A DNA stretch of 64,000 nt from Sarcocystis neurona (taxonomy: Eukaryota > Apicomplexa > Conoidasida > Eucoccidiorida > Sarcocystidae), in contig KL647326.1 of the NCBI GenBank assembly GCA_000727475.1, forward strand, positions 458,440 through 522,439, written 5' to 3'. The notes below the pieces were generated by a model, which was not told the origin of the DNA, searched no databases, and was given only the letters and a program-made list of their open reading frames with translations. The position numbers and the translations under genes were made by a program. Each line of letters opens with the position of its first letter. Position 1 is the stretch's first letter. Below, in pieces: positions 46,267 through 57,900 of the stretch.

Positions 46267-49200
46267 GCTGCTGCAGACAGAGAGGACCGGGGAAAGAAGC
46301 GGCAGCAAAGGAGAAGAAGCGGCGGTCAGAAAAGGAGGAGACGGACGAGCGGCGGGAGAGCGGCAAATAACGACGAAAGGGAGAACAGGAAGAAAATAAG
46401 AGTTCCGCTGCACGACTGCCTGCAGTAGGACCGACACGGCGCAGACACAGCAGCAGCAAGCAGCTGCAAACGCGCAAGCAGCAGCGGCAGGGGAAGCAGC
46501 AAAGCAAAAAAAACACAGCGGGCCTGTGTATGTGTGTGCCCCTCGCCACAGCAGCAGCAGGGCAACACGGGCACACGGCGCAGCAGAAGGTGCTGGGGGG
46601 ACCTGAAGAGCGGCAGCAGGCAATGCAGCAGCGGCAAGATATATTGGCAGCAAACCGTCAGCGGCAGAAGGACTCCCACCAGGAGACCCCTGCTCACGTG
46701 CGCATGCAGACGTCTGTGTAGACCGAGGTGCGAACCCACAGAAAGAGCGAATGGAAGAAGACGGGAGGAAGTACATACACATATACATGTATATGGGTGT
46801 ATGAGACTCCGTTGGCCCACTTGCTGCTGCAGTTCTACGCAGTAAGGACTGGAGTGTCTACATGGATGTGGCTAGACGGACATATGTTTTTGTCTTCCGC
46901 AGCATGCGTGTACGGCGGCGGGGGACGGGGGAAAGGCAGCAGGTCAGCGCCAGCCTGGGGCCCGCGCTGTAGCTTTTCCTGCTGCTCTGCGGCCAGCGCA
47001 CGCGGCAGCAAAGGCTCTTTCTATCTCATCTGCTGCTGCTGCGGCGGCTGAAGCTGCGGCGGCGTGCTTGCTGCTGCTGCTAAGGTTGCTGCAGCTGCTC
47101 CTGTAGGGAGCGGTTGCTGCTCTAGGTTGCTGCTGCTGTCCGAGGTTGCTGCTGCTGTCGTTATAGGTTCCTACTACTCCTATTACTAATACTACTATGG
47201 ACCACCGCTGCCCGCGGGTGCCCGTTGCTGCCGCCGCTGCGTTTCGGCTAGTTGCTGCTGCTGCTGCGGGGGCTTGGCATCTGCTGCTGTTTCTGCATCT
47301 GCTTCTGCTCCTGCTTCTGCCCCTGCCGATGCTGTTTTCTCTGTTCGAAAGACGCGGGTGTTTTTTTTTTCTCTGGCAAAAATGTCGAGACAGAGCGCAT
47401 GTGTATCACAGCCGCAACGCGGAGAGCGCGAGAGAGTCTGCACCGTAAGATGAGGAAGACCAGGGAAAAGAAGGGATACAAGGACCGCTACGGGACGACG
47501 AACAAGAAGGACAAGAAGAGAGGAGCGTCGATGTCTCAAGAAAAAACGAAGACAGAAAGACGGCGTGCATCCTCCCTCCGTAGCAGAGAGGAGCATTAGC
47601 ACGATGAGGACCAGGAGGAGGGCAAAGCATGCACACATATATACAGAGAGGCGCGGAAAGGAGACCGAATGTCGGCCTAGACATACACAGCAAAGAAGCG
47701 AGGACGGAAACGAAGTGGAAGGGAAAAAGAAAGAAGAAATGAGAGTCCACGGCCGAGTTGCGGTACCGGTACAGAGATACGGACAGCGGTAGTTGGTGGC
47801 AGAAACACGCGAAGCAAATGTAGGAGGAGGAGAGGGAGCCCCAGGAAAAAGAAAACTTCTCCGCGGTTGGGAACTCCAGGCATCACGTACGATATTGCTC
47901 GAACTTCTGCATGCAGTGCTACTGCTGCGCTTGTTGCTGGTGCTTGCGCTTCTCCTCCGCGCTGGTGCAGGCGTCGCTGCTGCTGCTCGGCGTCGGCCCC
48001 AGGGACTGCGGTGCTCCTGCGAGACATGGTCACTACTGCTGCTGCTTATTTTTTCATCTGCTGCTGTTTTGACACGGCTGCTCCAGCACTCTTCTGCGTG
48101 TTCCGATGTCAATGCGGATGCTGTTGCTGCTGCTGCAGTTCCTGCGACTCGGGCTGCTGCTGCGGCTGCCACAGCTTCTGCTGGTGCTGGTGCTGTTTCC
48201 ACGGTGCTGCTGCTGCTGCTGCTTCTCCTGCGGTTGGCACCTTGTGTGCTACCGCTGACGCTGCTGCGTCTGCTCTATCGCTGGTTCTGCTGTCCTCCGC
48301 CTACCGCGTCGCTGTGGCGATGCTACTCTCCCATCATGAGGCTGTCGTAGCCTAATGTTGTACTGGGTGGACTGCAGCAGCGGCAGTTCCCTTGTTGATG
48401 CTCCTTCCACTCCAGCTGCAGAGGAATTGCTAACACTGGTGCTGGAGTGGCTGCTGTTGCTGCTGCTGCTGTGGCTGTTGCTGCTGTGGCTGTTGCTGCT
48501 GCTGCTGTTGCTGCTGCTGCCGTTGCTGCTGGTGTTGCTGCCGTTGCTGCTGGTGTTGCTGCCGTTGCTGCCGCCCGTGCAGCTGTTCTTGTCGCTGCAA
48601 ATGTTACTGCTGCTGGTCGTGCTGCCGTTGCCGCTCCTATTCGCCTTGCAGATCCTGTTACCACTGGGTCTCCATGCGTCGCCATTACTGCTGGTCCTGC
48701 CTGTACTGCTGCTTCTACTGGTGCTCGAGCTGCTGCTCTCGTTGGTGTTCCTGCTGCTGCTCCTGTTGCTGCACTTGCTGCCACTCCTGCTTGTGCTGCT
48801 CCTCCTGCTGCTGCTCTTGCTGCCGCTTGTGCGGCTCGTCCTCCTGCTGCTCTTGCTGCCGCTCCAGCTTGTGCTGCTGCTCCTGCTACTGCTCGAGCTG
48901 CCGCTTCTGCTTGTGCGACTGCCCTTGCTGCGACACGAGCTGCTGCTTTTGCTGCTGCTGCTCTCCTCCTCCCACTCGTGCTGCTGCTCCTGGTTTTGGT
49001 GCTGCTCGTGCTGCTGCACCTGTTCGTGCAACCGTTGTTGCTGCTGCTTCTTTTGCAGCTGGAAATGCCCCTTCTAAATTCTGCTGCTGGTGTCGCTGTC
49101 GCACTGCAGCAGCGCAACTCTCTCGCACCTCCGCAGATGCTACTACCTCCTTGCCGCCGGTGCTTCTCCTTGTGCTCTCACTGCTGCTGCCCGTTGCTCC

Positions 49201-52200
49201 TGCTCGTTGCACTGTTGGCACTGTTGCTAGAACGCCTGCTGGTGTTTGCATGTCTTGTCGCTGGTGTGCCGTTGCTGCTGCGGCTACGGCCGCTGCTGTT
49301 GCTGCTACTCGATAGGTTTGTCGGTGTCTCGTCAGTTGTACACCCCCGACCAGTCGGTGCACCTATCCAGCTACGTCAACTGCTATTGTGTATCTGCGTC
49401 TTTGTCCGTTTACCTGTGCGATCTGTATTTATGAATCTTATGAGATAGCGATCTTTTTCTCCGCTTGTATAAACGCCCGCCCTCCGTCATTTGAGCACGG
49501 CCTCTTACTGCGCTAGCTAGCTCCCCATCTACTTCGACATATAGGTACACGTAGTCGCCTGTATTCTAGCCACACTGAAAGGAGAATACGGCAAACAGAT
49601 ACACGCATATATCAGCGTTTACACTACTGTCTGTTTCTCCCAGATATATGGGTACGTATGTACACCGCGTCAACTACGCATGCAAGTCGTTGTGTGTACG
49701 TGGTTGCGAGGTCCTCTCTCTCTCTCTCATTATATATATATATATGTTTGCTGGGGATGCATATGGTTGATGCACATGTGAAGCGAGAGGTTTCACACAT
49801 ACGTGTATGTGTACGCATTCACTTCCACCAAATCAAAAGAAGCGAAGCGGCAAATTCATACATGGTAAGTAGATCCATATTTTTCTCTATTTACATGTGT
49901 AGGTGTGTATATATTTAAGTACAGGAGGGCTCCTACTACGCACACATGCAAATACTCTTTTGGAGTGTATCTGATATATATAGCGTAGCGCTGTAAAAGC
50001 AGCGAGCACTGCCACAGCAGATCTCGCGGAAGGTGACGATGAGGGACAGCAGAGGAGGCAGAGAGAGGACGCAACGAGAGCAGCTGCAGAGTTTGGCGTT
50101 AGTCACTTCTGTGGCAGCGGCAGCACCAGCAGCCGCGCTCGCGACAGACAACTTCGTAACGGCAGCAGCAACGGCAATGAGGACCAGCAGGACACGCATA
50201 CACGGTAGCAGAAGCACCCGAAGCAGCAGCGACGCACAAGCAGCCGAGAGAGCGACATCAAGAAAGCACATGCGATCGCTGCGTGACAGACCGCCAACGG
50301 TGGCGCCTCTTAGTACTGCAGCAAGGGTAGCAGTTGCCACAAAGAGGCAGCCGGACAACAAAGCGCAGGAGCACGGCGGCTGCAGCAACTTCTGAAAGTT
50401 GCTCCTACAGAAGAGGGACGGACGGCCTTTTTGACGAGCGCGTCTTACAGCCGAAACAGCTGCAGCGGCAGCTCAAGTGCTGCCGGTATTACCAGGAGCG
50501 GTATCAACAGCTTCATCCCTAGCAACAGTAGCAGTAGCAGCGCCACCACCAGCATCATCAGCAAGTAGCTCATGTGGACCAAACAACAGCAGCAGCGGCA
50601 CAAGCAGCAGTCGCAGGAGGAACAGCAATAACAAGAGCAACAGCAACAGTAGCAGGATCTGTAGCAGGCGCAGCAGAAGCAGCAGCAACAGCTGAGGTCG
50701 CCGCTCTCACTCTTGCACCAGCAGCAGAAGCCCCAGCACTCCCAATAGTGCCACACTAGCAGTAGAAACAGCAGCACAGCACAGCACTGTGGCACAGCCA
50801 TAAGGAGTACGCTGTTGTGGGAACCACTGGGGAGGTAACTGGCACCTGTTCTCTCCCATAAAGCGCCAGTGGATAGTTGTCTGTGGACCTTCAAATATTC
50901 ACGATCACGTATGTCTATTCACGCATATATGGGCGTGAATGGCCGTTCCAGGTGGTCAGGCGATCCTTGCTTTGTCGTCTTTACGAACGGGATTTCGTCC
51001 TGCGTCTACACAGAGATGTAGGTACACAAGTAGAGAGATGTTGTAATCTACGGCTGCATATCTCACCGCCTTTTTGGGTAGATATACACAGACGTTGACG
51101 TGCCCTTGTGAGCGACGCATATCTGCTGAGCACTCATCTGTACATATGTAAATATATACGCTCGTGTCCACACAGAGATGTTTACGCGTGTGTGCGCACA
51201 CGCACATGTGTGTGCCTGTGTATATTGATCATCTCCCTCTGCAAATTTCATCTATACGGTGAAGTCAATAGAAAAAATCACTCTTCCCGCCCACACGCAG
51301 ATATACGAGATGCCGACCGTCAAACGAACGGCGTGTTTCTCTTGGTAATGAGGCCCGGCAGGAAGAAATTGTCTTTCATACAACAGAGAGAGAAAGAAAG
51401 CCTAACTGCGGCAACGTGACCGACACGGAGGTGGACCTCGTGTATATATATATGTATATATATATGTGGGTGTGCCATCACAAAAAAGTTGCAATTGCGA
51501 ATTTAATCGCTTTAGGTAGTGGCATCTACGGCCCGACGGTGAAGAGAAGTCGGCTGCCTATATACGCCTGTCACACCTACGTACGTATGTGCGTGTGTAT
51601 GTGCGTTTGTATCAACACGCGGTTGGATCCTGTCACGCACACAGACAGCATCCGACGCCATACGCCCCCTACGGGAAGACCCGGCGGGGCACCTTTACCT
51701 ACAAAAGAGAAGAAAGCGAGGACGAAGGAGAGAGAGCGAGAAAGACAGACAGCAGAAAAGAGGAAGTGGCGGTGGCACAAATATCCAAAGATATGTGCAG
51801 TGTGTCCTTGCTATGCGCGCCATAGCTACCAGATCAACAGCGTGCCGTCGGCATACACACGCTGAACTTTCTCTGAATATGCACATACATGTATACATCT
51901 GGAGTGATACATGGGAAGGACAAATGATTTAACGCAGACGCGCCCTTGCGATGTAGACTTCTGCGCTACGGGTAGAACCACAAAGAGAGACGCTGCATCT
52001 GGGAGTGTGTATGCTTCAAAGTTTTGGTCTCTCTACGTATGTACGTATAGGCGGGAGAGACCGAATCTGCTGATTCACCTGTCACTCTTCGTGTCTGAAC
52101 ATACATATATATATATATATATATGCGTATATCGGGGGGAACTTCTATTTGCTGCTTTGCCTCTGAGTCTTGGTCTCTGTATATATACACGTATACACGC

Positions 52201-52912
52201 GAGATGCTGGATATACTGATTCACCTGTCACTCTTTGTGCCTGTGCATATATATACGTATGTGTGTATCCGGGAGTGGTTGTATTTGCTGCTTCGTCTGT
52301 GAGGAAGGTATGGTCTCTCTCTCTGTCTGTGTACGTGTGTGTTGCTGGCGACGTGAGCCACGCGTGCATCTCGGATGTGATGGCAGCAGAGGCCACGTGT
52401 CTACTGCATCTTCCATGAATCCTGGGTCTTTTTACAAAGAGCGCGCCACGCAGCTATTACGACGTGGGTTCTCCAGACCGGTAACGACGGATGAGGAAGC
52501 AAAAGGAAGAAGAGGTGGAGACGGAGGAGGCGGAGCACGAAACGGCAGCTTGTGTCCTCGAGTGTCGTAGAACTGGTGGCACAGCAGCAGGCGTCGTCGG
52601 TAGCAGAGCGCAACATTATCCTGCCGCAGAGTAAGCGACCTCCCGCAAGAAAAAAGCTGCAGCAGCAGCAGCAACTCGGTCCGGCAGCGGCAGCTCTCCT
52701 CTGTTGCTGTTGCTGCTGCTGCAGCCACGCGCATGCGCGTGCACAGCTGCTGCCACTGCTGTGTAGCGTCTATCTGTATTCCTCCTCGCAGCAGCAGCAG
52801 GGCAGCTGGTCCAGAGCTGCTGCGGTCCAACTGCTACGTAGTTCGACTCTGCAGAGCTTCCCCCGCTGAATTCAGCTGTTTTTGATCAAGTCTTGGGGGG
52901 AGGATTATCACT
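46267..52912. other. Repeat-rich intergenic DNA, no supported gene
   Basis: 46267-47600: GC-rich mixed DNA upstream of LCMT1, where its promoter should lie. 47040-49330: dense CTG/CAG with Ala-, Leu- or Ser-only open frames in all phases. 49430-50000: AT-rich. 50030-50800: CAG-rich. 50870-52350: AT-rich with direct repeats. 52400-52870: mixed; a minus-strand frame here (LRQDNVALCYRRRLLLCHQF) looks somewhat protein-like, but I could not anchor it with splice sites. Confidence 0.45.
52024..52330. repeat. Direct repeat, about 145-bp period, two copies plus a start of a third
   Basis: GGTCTCT begins each unit near 52026, 52171 and 52313. TGATTCACCTGTCACTCTT occurs at 52071 and 52219, and TTGCTGCTT-type segments follow near 52149 and 52287, with (TA)n between. 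No gene overlaps it. Confidence 0.75.
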
Positions 52913-53259
52913 TCAAGATGCTGCTGCTGCCGATCCAGCTGTACGACTGTCACACACGGCTGGGAGTGGTCGCTGCTGCTGGCTGTATAGAGGAGTAGCC
53001 TGCTGCTGCTGTTGTTGCGGCCGTGTAGCTGTGCGCAGCTTGAAGAACTGCTCTGGCGCGACGGGGCTGCCTTCGCCGGCGGCGCTGCTCTCTTCGTGCT
53101 GCGGTTCGTGCTGCTGGGCTCCTCGCGCGTGGCGCAGCAGCAGCTGCTGCCGCGACGACGAACGGCCTCCCTCTCGCTCCCGATATTTCTCTCCGAGCAG
53201 TCGTCGCGTGCGGCACAGGTCAGCCCGCGCAGCAGCCGCTCGAGCCGTCTGCTGAGACT
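52913..53259 (-). CDS. Candidate terminal exon, unrecognised
   Basis: After a possible acceptor CTTTTCTAATATAG at 53260-53273, one minus-strand frame (phase 1) runs about 114 codons to a TGA at 52913-52915. It reads ARADLCRTRRLLGEKYRERE, then a Ser/Gln/His-rich stretch, EQFFKLRTATRPQ and a Gln/Ala-rich tail. The first part has balanced, charged composition unlike repeat translation. No upstream exon or family was identified; other frames are partly open as well. Confidence 0.3.
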
Positions 53260-54986
53260 CTATATTAGAAAAGGAGTAGCAGCAAATCTGTGTTATCCTG
53301 TATTCCTGTCCTTTTTCCTCCGCCGAAGCAACAGGAGCAGCAGCAGCGCAACATCGGGGAGGGAGCACCCGCGGCAGCAGCAGCAGCGGCGTGGGGTGCA
53401 GCAGCAGCAGTCCTGGTGGTGACAGCACACGCGCGTCCCTCTCGTGGATATCTGCCGACACCTTTCTGCAACAGAAAGGCGGCAGCAGCAACAGCATCTA
53501 TCATACTGCTAACCGCAACAGGAGCACAACATCAACAGCAGTAAAAGGAGCTACACAGCGTACCCCGCAACATGATTGACCAGCAGCAGCAGTGGCTACA
53601 GCAGCAGCAGGGTTACGAATGTGGGCAACCGTAGAAAAACAATGGCTCAGCGCAGAAGCACGTGTTGGGGGAAGCCAGGAGAGCAGCAGCAGTCGTGAAA
53701 ACACACAGCCGCAGGGAGCTGCTCGGGAGTATGAGAGCACTTAACGGGTTCGCGGTAGCGTAACCGCCGCAACAGAGCCGCAGCAACAGGAACATTAGTG
53801 AGTAACAGCAGTAGCAGCAGCAGCAGGAGGGACAGAAGGAGCAGTAGCAGCAGCAGCAGTAGCAGCAGTAGCAGTAGCAGCAGCAGTAGCTGCAGCAGCA
53901 GTAGCAGCAGCCGTAGTAGCAGCAGCAGTAGCAGCAGCAGGAGCAACGGCAACCGCAAGACTACTTCGCAGCAGCAGTAGCAGCAGCAGCAGCCACAGGA
54001 CTACTTCGAGAAGCAGCAGTAGCAGCAGCAGGGGCAACAGCAGCCACAGGACTACTTCGAGAAGCAGCAGGAGCAGCAGCAGGGGCAACAAGAGCCACAG
54101 GACTACTTCGAGAAGCAGCAGCGGCAGGTAGAGCGGTCGCTGCACTATCTTGAGCACGAGCGACGGCAGCAGCAGCAACAGGAGCGACGACAGCAGCAGT
54201 AACAGTAGCGACTCATGTGAGGTAGCAGCTGTGTGCGCTTCTTGTTGCAGGAGCAGCGGCAACTGGGAAACACCAGCAGCAGCAGCAGTAACAGCGATAG
54301 CGATACCGACGGCAGGAGGTGCGGGAGGAAGGCACCAGGTTGGTCAGCAGCAGTAAGAGCGGTAGCGAGAGCGGCAGCAGCAGGAGAAAGACGCCACAGC
54401 AGTAGTATCGATACTGACAGCAACAAGAGGAAGGCTCGACGGTGGTCGGCAGCAGTAACAGCGACTGCGACAGCAGCAGCAGTAGAGGCCGACGTCCTTC
54501 TGCATCTGTTGCTTGTGGAGGCTTTTTTTTCTCCCGCAGGTTCCTTTGACCTCTTCCCCGTTTCCCCACACTTTTTTCCACTTGCTGCGCACTGGTCGCT
54601 CCTCGTGGCGCTTATTTTCCGTCAACAGAGGCGGCTGTCGCCTGCTCCTCGGTGCGGCTGCAGCAGCTGCTGGTCAACAGGTAGAGTGAAAAGGGTGGAC
54701 AAGTGACGTTCCGCTGCTGGTGGAGCCTCAGCAGCAGGAGTAGAAGGCGGGGAAGAAGCAGGTGAAGCAGTGGCGTGGACAACAGCGGCGTGAGCACGCG
54801 TGGCAGGGGTCGCAGCAGCAGCAGCAGCCGAGGACGACGCATCAGCAGCAAGGGAGAGGCGGGACAGGACAACAGCAGCAGCAGCTGGACGAGACGCAGC
54901 AGCAGCAGCAGGAGCGAGTGTGGTGACAAAAGGCGTTGTGTGGGGGACACTGCCGAGCGCAGATTAATTACCGGAAGCCAGCGAAG
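53260..54986. other. Region upstream of CBF5; CAG-rich, no supported gene
   Basis: Dominated by CAG on the plus strand, with a 51-bp minisatellite. All frames are open in parts because of the triplets. The 70 bases before the CBF5 ATG (54917-54986) are ordinary sequence and should hold its 5' UTR. I see no recognisable promoter element. Confidence 0.45.
53942..54125. repeat. 51-bp minisatellite, about 3.5 copies
   Basis: CCACAGGACTACTTCGAGAA recurs at 53993, 54044 and 54095 (period 51), with CAG-type filler and a truncated copy before the first. In the minus-strand frame it reads a 17-residue hydrophobic repeat (VVLWLLLP + Leu run). No gene is assigned. Confidence 0.85.
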
Positions 54987-57900
54987 ATGCCGCACTCAAG
55001 GGCAGTCAACGAAGAGGCGGGAAGAGGAGGAGGCGAAGAAGAGGCAGCAGCGGCTGAGGCAGCAGCGGCTGAGGCAGCAGCAGCAGAAGGCGCAGGCGGC
55101 GCGAGCAAAAAGAAGAAGAAGCAGCGGCAGCGGGACCAACAGCAGAAACAGCAGCAGGGAGAAAGCAGCATCGCCGATGTTAACGAGAAGGGACTGCACA
55201 TTGCTCCAACGTCCTCAGCACCGCCGATCGACACGAGCAAGTGGCCGCTCCTTTTAAAAGTAATTCTCACTTTTGTTTTCCCCGTCTGTTCTGGGCTTCC
55301 GTACTCACTCTCGGGGTGGAACTCCGTCTCTATGGCGTGTGTGTGTGTGTACAGCCGCTGCGTGTGTGTGGTATGTATGTACACCCGCGGTCGTGCGGGC
55401 AAGATAAGGAGGTGCTTGCGCGTGCGGGGTGTATGTACACCCGCGCTCGTGTGGGCAAGGCAGGGAGCTGCTTGCGTTGTGTGTGTATACGCAGTGCGCA
55501 CGTGTGCACCTCAAGTAGCTGGTGTGTATATGGCGTGTATGTACACCGCGCACATCTGCACCTTGAGGAGCTGCATATGTCTCTGTGTGTGTACGTACAC
55601 GGGGCAGAGGCGCATGTTTTGAGGAGCTGCGGGTGTATGTACACCGGAGAGAGACGCGTGTGTGTACGGAAGAGCGTGTGCTCCTCCTTTTTGCAGAGAC
55701 GCATGTTGCTGCACTCGCATCCCGGAGGAAGGCGGTCGCAGGCACATGCAGAACGCGTGCTGCTGCACGCATGCGCATCCCTGCCCCTCGCCTGCTGCAC
55801 TTCTCCTCTGTTCTTCTTCCCCTTACCGGCTCTCGTCTGCTGTCCCTCCCCTCTTCCCGTCTCCGTCTCTCTTCTGCTGTCTGCCGTGGCCGTCTGTCTC
55901 GCCGTTTCTCTGCCCGCTTTTTATGTCTCTCTGTGCCGTCTGCGTGCCTCGGCCACGCCGTCGCCCCGCCTGCTGCTGTTGTGTCTGCATTTTGCGTCTC
56001 CTGTGGACGTGTGTGCGGCTGCTGCAGCACTACGACCGGCTGAACGTGCGCACGGGGCACTACACGCCGCTACCGTTCGGCTGCTCGCCGCTGAGTCGCC
56101 CGCTGCAGCAGTACATCAACTACGGCAGCGTGAACCTGGACAAGCCAGCGAATCCGTCGAGCCACGAGGTGGTCGCGTGGATCAAAAAGATTCTCCGTGT
56201 AGAGAAGACCGGCCACAGTGGCACGCTCGATCCGAAAGTCACTGGCTGTCTACTCGTCTGCATCAACAGGTATGTGCGGCCACCTGCTTTCGCCCCCCTG
56301 GGCCGCCAGAAACCGAAGAGACACCAAAGGGACACAACGGAAACACAGAAAGACAGAGGGGGAGACGCAGGAAAGGCAGCAACTCCCACCCGGAGAAGAA
56401 GGCGGAAGAAGAGGAGACGAGACGTGCAGAGCAGGAAAGGCAGCAGGAGACGAGACAGGAGAAGACGAAGGGGAAAACGAACGTCGCGTCTCCGTGTCTC
56501 CGTCCCCGTGTCTCCGTGTCTCCGTCTTGGTCTGCGTGGACGCATGTGTGTGTCCGCATGCATTTTCTTCATCTCTTTAGGTTTCTCCTCACCAAACACA
56601 CCCGCAGCTCTTCCTTTCCCGGTGGCTCTTTCTCCTTGGAAAAATATATATTTGTAGAGCCGTGGGAGGGGGAAAAAGGAGGGCAGTTCTGCTCCTCTTA
56701 ACATAGGCATGTGCGTATATTTGTGTGTGTGTGTGTGTGTGTGTACGTGTGTGTACGTGTGTGTGTGTGTGTGCGTGTAGCAGCGTGTCTCTTGCGTGAG
56801 CACGTGTGTCTCTCCATCTGTTCGTCTTTTTGTTGTTGAGCGCGTCTACGTCTGTGTGTCTCTCCGTGCATTCATTTGAGAGGCCCCTCGTCTTTTCGAG
56901 GAGGAGATCTTCGGTCCGTATTTTGGGGGGAGAAGCTTCGCCTTCTGTCTTTCGCCAGCGCGTTTGTGTGTATGTGTGCCGCGCCGGTAGAGAGAGACGT
57001 CGCGGGAGGCGCCCTTTCGCGCCGCATGCACAGCCAGGCAGCCAGAACTGCGGGTCTTCATTTTGAAGAAGGTGCCTGTGCGCGTCCGTGCACTTTTTTT
57101 TCTCCCAAGAGAAAATACACATCCGAGGAAGGGGAGGGGGAGAAGGGGAAGTCTTGTCCTTTAACAGTTTGCTGCGTCTCCTCGAGACTTCCCCTCGCGT
57201 GTGCGTCTCCCATATTGGCTCGCGTGTCCCTTTCTCTGGGCCTGCTGCTCTTCCTGCTGTTGTGCCCCACACACGCGCGTCTGCATGCGCGCGCGCAGAA
57301 GTCGAGGGCATCGATGGGGAGGGGGGCCGAAGAAGTTGGGGACGTCTCCGACGCGGCGCGCGGCGTCGCTGACGAGAAGATCCTCCTCTTCGCTTCCGTT
57401 CGCACCAGCGTGAAGATGGGGACTTCAAGAGGACTAATTCTGTTCTTGCGGGTGTCCTTTGTTCGGTGTCTCTTTCACGAAAAGGGCCCTCTCTGTTGCA
57501 CGTGCACAGCAATTTCTTCTTCTCTCTTGTAGACATATATGCCTCTGTACGTATACCTTCCCACGAATACACCTGCCTGCATGCACATGTTCAATACTCT
57601 ACACACACGTACATACACGTGCATATCTATATGTATATATATACATGTATGTATATACACACTTACACAACTTTTTGTATGTAAGAGCCTTGTAGACGCC
57701 ACTCTTCTTGTATGTGTACACCTGTAGAGAAAGGTCTTCCTAACTATTCTGTGGGGGTATAAGAAATAAAGACATATATATATATGTAGGTGGATCTTCC
57801 CACGTCTACACCTGCCTGCATGCACATGTAGAGTACTGGACACATATACACATACATATACATTTGTATATATGTGAATATATATAACTTTTCATATATA

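Noticed and set aside
48447..49448. 333-codon Ala-rich plus-strand frame
   Set aside because: A CTG/GCT repeat translated in one phase; the same DNA gives Leu, Cys and Ser frames on both strands, with no non-repetitive domain.
55241..56701. 486-codon plus-strand frame overlapping CBF5 exon 2
   Set aside because: It is in a different phase from the CBF5 exon, has no family motif, and covers CBF5 introns 1 and 2.
56589..57572. 327-codon minus-strand frame in CBF5 intron 2
   Set aside because: It crosses the (TG)n tract as His-Thr repeats and shows no splice or domain support.
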